Assembly (NCBI GenBank): GCA_036925085.1
Contig: JAUPFP010000006.1
Location: forward strand, 4,615,131 to 4,679,130
DNA from: Brachycybe producta
Lineage: Eukaryota; Arthropoda; Diplopoda; Playtdesmida; Andrognathidae
Reading direction: 5' to 3'
DNA: 64,000 nt
Below are positions 9,842 through 22,000 of this stretch, piece by piece (position 1 is the first letter of the stretch; every line of letters begins with the position of its first letter). The notes below the pieces were generated by a model. That model saw nothing but the letters and a program-made list of their open reading frames with translations, was not told where the DNA came from and ran no database searches. Position numbers and translations under genes: made by a program.

Positions 9842-12800
9842 ATGCAATCGAAATGTGATCGTGCCATTGAAATGGTTGACCAAGAAGAAGACCTACAGAA
9901 GGTGGCAATGGAACAATTGCATGAAGATCCAATACAGAGGCCTGAAAACATTCAAAGAGTGAGACTTTGGCTACAAGAGAATAATCATACTAAAAGGACT
10001 GGTATATACTTATTTTAAAATATTTATTTATAATTTTAATAATTATTAATTAATTATATTAGGTTGGTAGGAAAATAATTGCGGTTTTTGTTTACTGCAA
10101 TTGTTTTCAATATAAATGTAATTACATTGTGTTTGCATGTTAAGATCAGCATTTGAAAGTGTATTTTCCGGTCTGTATTTGAGTAACATTAACTTTGGTT
10201 TTATTGTTGTCTTTCAATTTAGGCTACTGAATTTAAAATGAACAAGAAACATATTTCAACAATGTATAGCTGCTGTCTAAAATGTATTTCGACATTTTAT
10301 TAACTCCAGGACTCCGGAATTTTACACCACCCGAATAAATAAACTTGTAATTAATTGGCAAAAACGTGTCAATTCTAATGGCGCTTATTTCGATTAACAA
10401 AGTTAATTATTAATTCATACATTTTCTTATTAGCTGAGAAGACAAAAACCTAAATTATGTTCCTACCAACCTAATATTATTAATAATATATTTAATGATA
10501 TATTTAATTTCACACGAATTCACTCGCGAGAGGTGGAGTCCAGGCTGGCACGTACTGACTACAAAATCGTTGGTCGGCAACATCCGGACGACATCGGCGC
10601 TTCGCTCCCTCTCCCCTTGCAATATATTTTTCTAATGGCGTTCTCGTCATTTTAGGTAAACGTTAATTTACTATTCGCAATTATGAGGAGCTCTCGCTCG
10701 AGGACCATCCAATTTTAAGAAGTTTCCAGGGGCTACGCAGTTTTTATATGCTTAGGGTATTTCTTAGTTTTGAGAGACTTTTAGGGGCTACACAGTTTCG
10801 AAAGGCTCCTAGGGGCATTCCAGTTTCGAGAAAGTTCTGGACGGCCTCGCAGTTTCGAGAACAATTTCGAGAGGCTGCTGTCGGATTTTTTTATCCAATA
10901 ACTTTAATAATTTCCTACTTATATAGTTCAAATTTTGTAGTATTAATTATTATTCCAGATTTGACACTCAAATGATCACAAAAGTGGTTGGAACCGTGAT
11001 TATAGACACTTGAAAACCAACAAATTTTTTTTTTCTAAAAAAAGAATTTTATTTTACTTTCAGATGATGCATTCATTTTGATGTTCCTACGTTCGTGTAA
11101 ATTCAATCATAAGAAAACGTGTAAAAAGATCGAATCTTACTATGCAGTTCGTGAAACGGTTCCAGAGTGGTTTTCGTGGAAGGATCCCAGTAGTGCAAAT
11201 ATGGAGGCCTTACTTAAACTTGGGTAAAATCAATGTGTACTAGGTAGTAGCTCCACTTTCTTGCCATTGACAAACAGAATTTTCCTTAATTAGTTGGATA
11301 AAAGATACTACATTATGTTAATATAGAAACAAATACACTTATAATGGGATGAATTAGGAAAAAAAAACATTGGCACGTTTTGAAACGCAACTACATGTAG
11401 TTGACGCCACGACAATGATTAGCTTTTTCTTCATATGAATAAAAAAAGTATTTGCTAATGAGCATAAGCACATTGCAAAAAAAAATAGTACTATTGAGTC
11501 TAATGGTCACCATATGAATAAAGGTGAGTAAATACTCCAAATAGTGAGAAATTGCTCGCAAAAAATTGAGTTTGGCCAGAAGTATAGACTCAACTTCTAT
11601 AAAACACCTGTTTCATAATAGAAAATGACAGATTTTTTTTAAAACTTAATCTATAAAGTAAGAAGCAAGCAGTAAAATAGCAATGCATTAGATGAAAAGT
11701 CAGAACATTTGTTCTAACTCATAAAACATTGTTCCAATAATTGAGTATTGGAGTGGTGATGATCTTTCTTTTTGTATTTTATTTGTTAACAGCACTAAGA
11801 AAATTCTAACATTACTTTAGGATAATATAGCGCACGCTTATGGACCTCCCTGGTTCGTATGAAGATAGATTTTCAGCTTATATTTTTCCTCTAACTTTTG
11901 CTGTTTTTAAAATAGAGGCAATTTTTGGACCCTTCCGTACACACACTAATTAATTTATTGGTTTAGATTAATCAATTATCACTAGAAATAATTTGCAGAA
12001 ATTCTATAGTATGTCTATTACAAATGTGTTCTACAGAAATACTGCAAACGTTTTGCAAAATAGACGTGCAAAAAACTTGCAGAATATCTGCAGACTTCTT
12101 TTTCTATCAAATTTCTGCAGATTATTTCCAGCAGGGTTAATTTAGTAAGAAATTAGTTTTTTTTTATCAAGACCCTTCTTGTTGTCGAACAACAATAAGA
12201 AGAATTTTAAAGTATGTCAGAAACTAGAAAATCAATGAACTATTTTATATATCATTAGTGATAAATGTTTTATGAAAATTTGATAAACGACCAAATTTAA
12301 CTTATTTGTACCAACACCGAAGCGAAGAACACAAATTATTATTTTTTAAATTGACATAAAAACTTTATTTTCAATGTTATATTTACCCTATTCCTTTAGT
12401 ATGCCAATTTCCACCCAAATTTCTATCATAGTTTTTGTTAGTATATTTGTGTCACCCTTAGAAGAAATTTGTGACGTTAGAGGAATTGACAAAAAATAGG
12501 ATTGTGTAATTTTTGTCTGATAAAAAAGGAATAATAACCAAAATATTGTAAGAACCCTCTTATTTAAATTGTTGAAAACATTTGTTGTTACCCCTTTTTT
12601 ATCATCAGCCAAAATAACAATTCTAATTTTTTTTTCAATACCTCTTTGCCCTGGGCAAAAAAGAAAATATGCCCTCGATAAATGGTTAGGGTTTATAGAC
12701 TTATGGTGCATATGCCCATTTTTTCTAAAATGCCCCTGGCATTTGTCCACTCCGCCCAAGCTTTAATCCGACCCTCATGCAAGTATAAATGAGGAGCTTT

Positions 12801-15800
12801 TTTTTTTTAAAACTCAAGAAGTCCAGTTACTCAAATTGTTCATGAAACGCAATAAATCGAATTCTTTTACATGTAAAGAGATAGAAAACCTCAATTTGGA
12901 GTCGTTTTTACTTTGTTTTTATTATTACTCTATTTTATTTAACTTCATAATTTCGTTGTTGTTTGTCCACTGCCACCTTATGAAATATTTGAAAATAATT
13001 CACACTGCAAGGAATTGAACCCACGACCAACATTACAATGGACAGAGACACTAACCACTACACCCCAACAAATTGCAACAATACAAGAACAGATTATATT
13101 TTGACCTTTTTCACAAAAAAACATGTTTTTTGTTTAATTTTCTTGTTTTCTACTAAGTAAAAAAAAAAGATTACAGATATCGATTCAGCTCTGAAAACGT
13201 TTTGCAAAACAGCAATAAAATAGGTTTGACCAAAATATGGATTTATTGAGTTTTGAAAAAAAGCTCCTCAAATGAATGTTCTAAAGATATTTGCATAATA
13301 CTGTATATTTAAAAATAACAACAAATGCATTTTTTTAAAGAGATTTGAAGACTCTTTAACAAAAGTAAAAAGCAACAACTTGTATATTGAAACTGGCATA
13401 AAATATATATATATATATATATTTTAAAGATTACAAATATAAAAGGGTTTACAATTTTCAAGAAGTTGGATAAACAACTTTCTATTTCTTTTGTCTATGA
13501 ATCGCTTTTCAAAATTTTCTTAACCTTGTAAGATCTATAGAATGAGGCCAGAATAAATTAAATGTGCAACTTGTTTGCTAAATATTGGAACCAAAACTCA
13601 ACAATAACTTAGTAAATCAAAGTACTAGATTTATAAGAACACGGGTGTGACTGATTAAGATGGTTTACGAATAGCTGATTTTCGAACTGTTTGATTATTC
13701 TGCCTTTTAAGTGCTAAATTAAAAGAGAAACTTGAATTTGTTTTAAAAACTAGAGGAGTATTGCAATCACTCAACCGGGTATTTTCATGTTGATATCTTT
13801 CAGAGTTAATTTTTTTTATAGACAAAAATTAAAAAAAATATCGTCTGCGTCATCTGCTTAAATGTTGGAGAGATTTTCAAACTCACATTAAAAAGCTTAT
13901 TTTGAAAGCTATATCAAGATGAAAGTATACACTTACGTGATTACGCTACGCTTCTAGTTTCTAAGACAAATTCAAGTTTCTCTTCATTTTACATCTGACA
14001 TCTGAGTTCGAGACGCGTTTTTACAATTTTAAGGAAAACAATTGAAATTTCTGAATATTTCCCACAGGCTTCAGAAATTTCATTTTTTATTTAAATTTAA
14101 TATTTTATAGCAAGTAGCCTGTAAAAATGTGGCTTTGTTTATTTATGATAAAGAATACTAAGGTTTTTACTTAATATTTGCATTGTCTTGCAGAATCTAC
14201 ATTCCCATTATGCATAACAACGTGACTGGAAGTAAAATTGCAATTACAAGATTAGGTAAATTAACAACAACAACAACCACATTGGTATTCTCGTGTCTTT
14301 GTAAATAAATTTTTAAAATTTGTTTTTTATTTGCAGGTGTGACTGATCCCGGAACTATGCTGTTCGAAGATATCTTAAGTTTAGAACGAATGCTTGGTGA
14401 AATCAGTTTCTTAGAAGAAAGAGTACAAATTTTGGGTGTCGAGGTCGTGGTCGACATGACAGGTTTCGGAATCAAGCATCTTAAATATTACACTCCAAAT
14501 ATCATCAGGTTTTACGTTAAATTGGTGGCAAGTACGTTTTATTTATAAGTAGGACCACATCATGCTGAGACAGCACGCCGACAAAAACTAACGTAAAGAA
14601 CGGTCTACACGCAACGTTTTGTACAGCGTTTGTGTAAAAAAAACGTAACAGTTAAGGGGTATCCACACTATACAGTTATCAAAACCGTTTTTCTCACTCA
14701 GTTCTGTGGAACCCATCAAAATCCTACTCGGGGAACACTGTTCTGACACCAATATCGAAAAAAAAAAACACTGTGCATGTCGCGGATAACTGAGCTCTCG
14801 GCCTCGATCTCCCGGCCTCTGCATAGTTCACATAAATGCACAGATTTCCTGTCCACATGTAACATCTTTCCCTGCAATATCTTGAACTGCGCAGGCCAAA
14901 TGCTTTACAAAACGGTACGTGTGGACCGGCTTTAATGCCAACTGTTGGGGTTTATATAATAATGTTGGCCTAATGATCCAGCCAACATTGTGCTTGGCTG
15001 TTTGTCCCACTATTTTCTGTATTCGATGGCCCAACGATCGCCGAACCTGTGATCAATGACTTGATATTATGATTTTCGGGCAAACATTAAGTGGGCCATT
15101 GTTGGGTCATATCTATTTTTGCAACATTGAGCCAAAAGTTTGTTGCCAACATAAATTCGTACATTGGGCCAACATGTTGTGCTACTCGGGTGCATGTTTC
15201 TGGTGTAATTAAAAAAAAAACTTTTTAAAGAAAATTAAATAGCAGATTTATATTTTTTAACAGGATTTAGAAATTTCTAAACTAAAACCTATTTTTTATT
15301 ATTTTTGCAGAATGCATTTCCTGTTAGATTAAAAGGGATTCATCTATTACATATGCCATTAATATTCAGTGGACTTTTGGCAATGGCAAAACTTCTAATG
15401 TCATCTAAATTAAGAAAACGTGTAAGTTTTAAGCACCAAGAAAACAAATTTAAAAAATGGTTTCCTCAAGATATATGTATTTTTGAAAATAAACTTTTAA
15501 TTGCAGTTTGAAAAATGACCAAATTTTAAGTTTATTGACCTAACTTAATTGTTTGGCCGCGTTTTTAGGATCTAGGACCTCCTTGAAGTAGCTTTTTCCT
15601 TAAAATTTTAACTCGAAATTGAAAGTGTAATATAAAGTAGAAAAGTAAAAAAAAAGGCTAAGGGTTTTTTCATATTGGTATTTTTAAAAATAAACTTTTA
15701 ATGACTTTTGTTGAAGAAAAGGTTAAAATATTCACGTGTGATGCGATTGCCAATATTTTTAATAGGCCAAAAAAGTTTATTTTTATTAATACAAATCACG

Positions 15801-17007
15801 ATAATACCTTACGTATACCTCCTGCCTCATCGTAAGAAGAAACTTGTGACGTCATAGAGGTTAATGTAAAATTAATGATTGTGTCATTTTGGCTGACATA
15901 AAAAAATGATAGCAAACGTTCTCAAAGCTTAAACAAACGTTTTTGCATTTTTTTTATTACCCAATTTAATTAGTCAAAATGACGCAATCTTCAATTTTTC
16001 GTTTACTTCTCTGACGTCACAACTCACAAGCTTCTACTTATAATGAGTCAAGTACAGGGTAGGAGAAAATTACGATTTATATTTAAAAAATCTAAAAAAA
16101 TATATGATTTTTCTTATTTAAATCACGATTTACAAAAAGTATTATGTTCGTACTTTACATTTTAAGAAAAACGTGCCCTTTCATTGGTTATTAATTTTAA
16201 TTACAAATTATTAATTTAATATTTTATAAAAAAAACGTAATCATTTTCAAATTTAGCTTTAGTTTTGACTGCTCAAGTAAATAAATAATAAATAATGCAT
16301 CTTATTTTGTAGTTGATAACATACTAACAAATAATAAATAATGAACTCACACTTTTTAATTAAAAAAAATAAACAAAATCTGATTTTTATTTAAAAAGAA
16401 TCATTTGATTTAAATCAATCATCCCTATTCAAGTATAACTTTCTTTACGATTCTAGTTTCAAACAAATATCGATATCGTTCCATAAAAAGGTTGTGCTAG
16501 AATTTCTATACTATATATATAAGACTATATCCAAAAATTTATACAAAAAATAATCCAAATTCTTTGGTAACTAAGACTTTCTAATTATCTTTAGGATGAT
16601 TTATTTTATTGAAGCATTTTAACTTTTTGAATGGTGTGTATTTTGTTATTTGGTGTTTGACATTTTGTCTCACATAAGTTGTGTTATATTTTATTCCAAC
16701 TTTGAGGCAAATAAACAATTATTATTATTATTATAACATTTCAGATACACATACATGGAAATGATCTTGCTACACTTTATGAGTTCATTCCTAAATCATG
16801 TTTACCTGATGAATATGGCGGTACAGCAGGAAATTTAGATAAATATATAGGTGAGGAGTTTACATTTAGAAATCGCATTATTTTTTTAAAAAAACTGAAA
16901 TAATCTTATTTTTATTTAATTATTGTTTAGAAATGACTCAAGCGTCGGTCAACAGGAACAGAGACTTTCTAATGGCAATATCAGAAAATGTGGATAAAAA
17001 CGATTGA
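9842..17007 (+). CDS. CRAL-TRIO gene 1, alpha-TTP-like lipid carrier (288 aa)
   Basis: Predicted soluble Sec14-like carrier of a small hydrophobic ligand (tocopherol-, retinoid- or phospholipid-like; ligand unknown). Exons: 9842-10001, 11064-11223, 14194-14255, 14337-14527, 15311-15421, 16745-16850, 16931-17007. Exons 1-2 give CRAL-TRIO-N: WLQENNHTKRT, then DDAFILMFLRSCKF with the classic FLR-KF motif, and WFSWKDP. Exons 3-6 form the lipid pocket: VQILGVEVVVDMTGFG, YTPN, FPVRLKGIH, then LPDEYGGTAG, the family signature near residue 250. The ATG at 9842 is chosen because it is the only in-frame ATG before the conserved helix; nothing in frame upstream looks conserved. Intron 4 has a GC donor (gcaagt) where the five paralogues use GT. 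Intron 1 carries a mariner relic and a family-A element; intron 2 is 3 kb. The length matches alpha-TTP (278 aa in human). Gene 2 starts 2.1 kb downstream on the same strand. Confidence 0.9.
10059..10474 (+). mobile_element. mariner-type element, internally deleted (in gene 1 intron 1)
   Basis: The ends are TTAGGTTGGTAGGAAAATAA (left) and the near-perfect inverse TTATGTTCCTACCAACCTAA (right), flanked by TA. Inside, a plus-strand frame ends WQKRVNSNGAYFD followed by a stop at 10395-10397, the C-terminus expected of mariner transposases. A short MNKKHIST-like start near 10238 resembles the N-terminus. At 416 bp against about 1.3 kb for a full mariner, most of the transposase including the catalytic core is gone, so the copy cannot be autonomous. 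Confidence 0.85.
10541..10960 (+). mobile_element. hAT-like family A, copy 1 (in gene 1 intron 1)
   Basis: The left end GGCACGTACTGACTACAAAA and the interior (GGTCGGCAACATCC, ATATGCTTAGGG, TCCAATAACTTT) match other family-A copies. The right end is not found, so this copy is truncated or decayed. The right boundary is approximate. Confidence 0.6.
12440..12620. mobile_element. MITE family D, partial copy (in gene 1 intron 2)
   Basis: TTAGAAGAAATTTGTGACGT, then AGGATTGTGTAA and CTGATAAAAAAGG, matches the left half of family D. The right half is missing or diverged. Confidence 0.5.
12930..13070 (-). mobile_element. tRNA-derived SINE, copy 2 (in gene 1 intron 2)
   Basis: On the minus strand it has an A-box TGGGGTGTAGTGG (about 13066-13054) and a B-box GGGTTCAATTCC (about 13022-13011). 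The same body as copy 1 follows (CAGTGTGAATTATTTTCAAA, AAGGTGGCAGTGGACAAAC). It lies antisense to gene 1. The B-box is closer to consensus than in copy 1. Confidence 0.75.
13656..14010. mobile_element. MITE family B, copy 2 (in gene 1 intron 2)
   Basis: An uninterrupted copy: GGTTTACGAATAGCTGATTT at the left, GAAACTTGAATTTGTTTT with CTAG, then an inverted right half (CTTCTAGTTTCTAAGACAAA, TTCAAGTTTCTCTTC). This is the best single copy for judging the family, about 355 bp, near-palindromic and non-coding. Confidence 0.65.
14597..14932. mobile_element. TAA-flanked MITE (in gene 1 intron 4)
   Basis: The left end AGAACGGTCTACACG pairs with the right end (reverse complement AAGCCGGTCCACACG). Similarity continues into CGTTTTGTA. 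TAA stands at 14594-14596 and 14933-14935, a 3-bp target duplication of PIF/Harbinger type. 336 bp, non-coding. It is less AT-rich than its surroundings. Confidence 0.65.
15822..16053. mobile_element. MITE family D, copy 3, with two CRE palindromes (in gene 1 intron 5)
   Basis: A complete-looking family-D copy: CTGCCTCATCGTAAGAAGAA, ACTTGTGACGTCA (TGACGTCA at 15847-15854), an AT-rich middle, then TGACGTCA again at 16012-16019 and CAAGCTTCTACTTATAATGA. Each arm carries a full cAMP-response-element palindrome. Non-coding. Confidence 0.65.
16620..16740 (+). mobile_element. Probable LINE 3' tail with (ATT)n (in gene 1 intron 5)
   Basis: GTGTGTATTTTGTTATTTGG, CCAACTTTGAGGCAAATAAA and a terminal ATT microsatellite look like the 3' end of a CR1/Jockey-type non-LTR element. 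No coding part is attached, so the call is tentative. Confidence 0.4.
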
Positions 17008-17224
17008 TCTCCGACAGATAATAGAATTTATTATTTATTATTTTGTAAATTTCAAATTTGAATATGATAAACTTAAGTTAAATTAAAGAGTATATATTTT
17101 TAAAAAATGTTTCTTAAATTTGTCAAATTTAGACATAAAAATTAAATGGAAAAACAGTTTAGAAACATCTTTGAAATTAAATTCAAAGTGTTTTAGAAAG
17201 TAGAATAGTAAATTTAAATGGTTG

Positions 17225-17600
17225 GTCACATTTCTATTCAATTCAGTTCAACTCAGTAAACTTGCAAATCAGCTCGAGAGCCATGTGACAGGAATGGATA
17301 ATTCCCACTCATAAGTGGTTGTTACCCTCGTATTGAGACAAGGTTTAAACATAGTAAAATTGAATTGGTTCTAAACTACAGTATGTACCGGAAGGGAATT
17401 CCTTGGTCTAAGTATACATTTCGAAAGCAAGACCTCAAATATGACATCAGTTCTTCTAGTTCTTATTTCTTTAATAAGCTTTGGATCGTCATGTCCACTT
17501 ATACGAGGGTTTCTAGTAAGAATTCCATCTAACAATGCTCTGTTCTCTGCAGCTAGCAAACGTTCAAGAAGGCCGGCAAGGCTTTGCTCAGCTCTACAGT
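17225..17600 (-). mobile_element. Non-LTR (CR1/RTE-like) LINE 3'-end fragment
   Basis: On the minus strand a degenerate frame contains ILRPRNSLP, a counterpart of the FPRTIxLWNSLP motif at the end of CR1/RTE-like polymerases. The 3' non-coding part (reverse complement of TTCAATTCAGTTCAACTCAG) recurs in fragments at 51.7, 55.5, 57.9 and 58.1 kb. It lies between genes 1 and 2. Confidence 0.55.
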
Positions 17601-18179
17601 ATGCTAGTGATTCTCATTGATATTCATCTAGCATTGGGGTTACTCTATGCTGTGATATCTTTTCAAAACAAACTTTGTATCGCCTTTTAAAAAAATTAAT
17701 AAATTTTATTTTTTGATTGGACGTGAAAAATGATTTTTGTACATTATTAAAAGGCCACAAACTAAAATCTTTTTGCTTTTTCTATTGACACTATTCTACA
17801 CGACTTATACAGCCTATGATAGTGAATTGGGGGGGGGAGGGTGGTACATTTGTTGTATCTTTTACCATTTGAAATTTCCAAAAAGTGCAAATTTTCGTCC
17901 CAGTGGAAACAAGGTCTTAAAATGTCATTTTTTTTACTTCAAATGTTTAACTTCCTAATTGTATATTTGCAAACGTATAATCATGAAAATAAGTTGTTTT
18001 TCGTTTTTCTTACAGATAAAGATAAAACTCGTTTCATATTTTGATACTTATCCTGAGATGTCAACCTTTCAGTCACTTGTCCTAACATTTTAAAAAGTAC
18101 GATTTGCAGCTTTACTGTATGAAACAAAAAATCGCACAAATGAATACAAAAAAAATTGGCTATTGTATCAATATTCTGA

Positions 18180-18680
18180 AAGCCTGGTTCATACGGCGAT
18201 AGTTCTTTCTTGAGAGTTGCTCTCATGACAGTTCTGGTAGTTCACCCTCACGTTTCCCCGGTTTGAGAGTAGAATGACAGTTCTGTCACGACAATGCGAT
18301 ATATACAACGGTGTTTCCTCAAGCTCCAGAAGCTAAATTTCCCTACAAAGGAAATATTTCCTTCCAAGTGGTCACTCAACAACAAGTAACTATTGCGACA
18401 GTTTTGTATGCACGGTAAAGCCTCGTTTTCACGATGATAGTTTTCACGATAGTTAATTGCTGTCATGACAGCAAACTATCATCGTGAAAATGAGGCTTAA
18501 TAATAATCGTAATAGTTACTATCACTGTTGCAATAGTACTATCAACTACCTAGTCAAACGAGATAGTGTGATCGAGAGCACTATCGCGGCAGTGCGGTAG
18601 CGGCTATCACATGGTCTGCACGATAATAGCTGTCATGATAGCAACTATCGCGAAAACTATCATCGTGAAAACGATTCTTT
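18180..18680. mobile_element. Inverted-repeat element containing a second, nested palindrome
   Basis: The left arm (GGCGATAGTTCTTTC, TTGCTCTCATGACAG) is an imperfect inverse of the right arm (CTGTCATGATAGCAACTATC, GAAAACTATCATCGTG). The interior is interrupted by a compact related element at 18419-18497. TCATGACA palindromes recur throughout. Non-coding. It lies about 0.4 kb upstream of gene 2. Confidence 0.5.
18419..18497. mobile_element. 79-bp TAA-flanked palindromic MITE
   Basis: The arms AGCCTCGTTTTCACGATGAT and its inverse ATCATCGTGAAAATGAGGCT differ at one position. TAA flanks both ends (18416-18418, 18498-18500). It is almost wholly arm, so it would form a strong hairpin. Confidence 0.7.
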
Positions 18681-19090
18681 AGGTTTCTTAAAATTAGAAA
18701 AATTGATTTATTGTAATAAAAGAAAACATGGCTGTCCTTTTAATTAGAAAACCTTGAAATGCTAAAACTAAACTGATTGAATTCTCCTGAGTTGAATTCT
18801 CTTAATTGAAATACAATTTGGTTCATGGATTGAATTTTGATGATATATTAAAGAAAGAATAAAAATCCAATTATTTTATAAAAAAACATTTAAGGTCACA
18901 TGTTTTTCATATGTTTGTAACTAGGCACGCACGCATACACACAACAGAGTAACTCGTGTTTTAGTTCAATCTTGAATTTCTTGTGAAAAAATCTTCATTT
19001 TTTTACTTAACTTTGGACAATAACACAATACTTAAGACTCAATTGAATTGAATCACTTCATTTTTTATTTCAATAAACCAACTCTTCAAA

Positions 19091-22000
19091 ATGGAATCCT
19101 GTGCAAGTGGTTTTAAAGAAGTTGAACTGCAGAGATTTGCAAAAGAACAACTAAATGAAGATTCGAATAATAGAACCAAAGATATCGAGACTATTCGACA
19201 ATGGCTTTACGAGAAAAACTACACGAAGCGAACAGGTGGTACAGCTGAAACTACAAGCTAAAGCTTGAATATGTACAACTCATTTAATTAATTGCCTGTA
19301 TTTGTATGAGTTCCAGATGACAAATTCATACTGCTTTTTTTGAGATCATGCAAATTTAACCACGAGAAAACAATGAAGAAGATGGAGACATTTCTAGAAA
19401 TGCCTAAAGATATTCCAAATTGGTACAAATGGAGGGATCCATCCGATTCAGAAATGAATAGTATATTAAAAGTGGGGTGTGTATGATTTTAATTCACTTG
19501 CTTTGTTATTCTTTTCTTAAGCAGTTCTGAGAATGTGCTTATAATAGATGCATGTTGAGCTCGTACATATGTGTTGTGCGTGAAAAATTTCACATTGTCA
19601 CAATTCAAAATCAACGTTTGAATTGCATAATTTTTATTGTTGATAAATTTTGCACAGAAGCACCATTCCTGTTAATTACAACACACTGACTGGAAGCAAA
19701 GTATACATACTAAGAGCAGGTATTAATTAACATAATAATAGTTTTCCTCGTGTATAATTAAACAAAAAACTTTTTAAATAGTTTCATCGACTTCAAATAA
19801 AGCCAGTTGAGGCCATGTTTCAACTGGAGAACAATGCCAGTCTACAGTTAAGAGCCTAGATAGTATTTAATTCAAAATTTCTCCGAATGAAGATACTGAA
19901 ATTCTTTTTGATATAAAAATGTTTCTTGTCCAGGTATGAAGCTACATAAAAATTAGTATTGAAATAACAGCAAGTGCTAAGCTTATAAAAAGCAATCACC
20001 ATGAAGCCATTACATTAGTGCTCGTGTCAATTTGTTGTTATTGCTTTTAATCATTTTTAACGAGACTTCTTCAAACTTTTGTTGGACGTTTTTTTTGGTC
20101 CTATGGGATTTAACATGGAGTTAAAAAACCGTAAGATTTTAAGCATTATTTAAAAACAGAAGCAACTTTTCAACATGAATATAAAGGAATCCGCATGAAG
20201 TCCATACATGAAAGCACGTACTAATTTATTTGTATTGCTCTAAATAATTTTAACGACAGTTCTTCAAACTTTTGTGAGATGGTTGTTGGATCCTATGGGA
20301 TTTAACCTGGAGTTTACAAAAATGTACGATTTTAAACATCATTTAAAAATAGAAGGACCTTTTTAAAATAAATATAAAGCAAGCACTTAAAGAACAATAC
20401 TTTCTATTGCATTTTGTGCTTAATAATGTATCGTCATTGAATGATTGTGAAACTATTTCTTGCAATTTTATGACAAAGTATAAACTCAACTAAAACATTA
20501 AAATTTAAGTTGTTGTTTATACTTAAATTAAGTAATGTTTCTGAATACGGCCTAATTCAGTTAAATAAAGTGCACATGGTATTAAAATTCCAATTTTTTT
20601 CATGACATCTTAAAACTATTTATAACAACTTTAACCCTTTAGTGTCGTATTCTTATAAATACTTAGTGAAAAGTTGTGCTAAAATCATAAACTTTACATA
20701 TCAAATTTAATGTAAAAGTTAATGAGTTTAGTTCTACCTTTCAATAAGGAGTCATTAAGAATACGACGCATAGTATCAATAAGTGCTATTTATACTATTA
20801 TATCTCCAGAATCTACGTGAAAGATTTGTTTAATTTTCTTCGTATGTCAACTCACAATTTTTATTTGTTTTGCAAAACCTTATTGAAAAAGCTTTTTCAC
20901 TTTCACTGTGCTGTAAGTAGCTTATTATTTGAAGTCGATAGAACTTTTCTGAAAAAAGTTATGAAATTCTGTCATTCATATAAAACAACTTACTGTAACA
21001 CAAATTAATTTTTTATTTATTTTAAAATAAATTCTGTGTTTGCAGGTCTAGCTGATCTATCGACTATGAATTTTGACGACTGTAATAATATGAGCAGAAT
21101 GGTTACTGAGCTACTACTCTTGGACGATCAAACCCAAATTTTGGGTATTGATTTCGTTATCGACTTCAGTGGGTCTCGATTTGCTCACGCCAAATATTAC
21201 ACACCAAGCGTCCTTAGAACATATGCTAAATTATTGGTAATACTTAGTGAATTGGAATTAAGAGCCTAAACAACTCATTTTTCACGTGCTGCATGACTAC
21301 CTAGAAGCTACGTTAAGCGAAATTTGACGTTTCCAAAAACCTGGTCTCGATTCTAGCCATCTTAGGTGCATTTAAGTTGAATTTTTTCAACGATAATTAA
21401 CGTTGTAATCTCTTCTTGAATGTTGTGGCCAGGTATTAACATATATATGTTATTTTGAAATATTCAAAAACGTTTTTTTTTAATTTTATATACAATTTTG
21501 AATTACACTACTTTGCTTAACCCATGTTAAATGCCATTGACTTCAAAAAGGTCACCATTTAGCTAGCCACCTCTCGGTTTTTAAAATCATCTTTCAGTTT
21601 TAAGAAAAATTGAGTGCATTCCTTAATATGTTCTACATGTATCAAGGTAAATTCATGGTGATTCGAATTGCCACTTAGTTGATGCCTAAATAGGCAACTT
21701 TGGAACCGCAAAATTGACTGTCTCTCATGACACGTGAAAGTCTAGAGTGTCTAGGTTCTTAAGGTAACTTAATGACGTTTTTAATTCCGTTTGGTTGCTA
21801 CAGTTATTTGAGTAATTTTAGTTCTAACAACCAAACGGTACTTCGAAACATTAAGAAAATTTCTCCTTATCCGAAGAACATATTAAAAAATACACCCAAT
21901 TTTTGTTTAAGTTGAAAGATGTTCGTGAAAAACGAAAGGTAGCTACATAAATTGGACCCTTTTGAGGTTAATGACCTCTTACATAGTTCGAGCAAATTAG

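Noticed and set aside
12388-12759. 123-codon minus-strand frame in gene 1 intron 2
   Set aside because: It overlaps a family-D remnant, has no recognisable domain, and lies antisense inside an intron.
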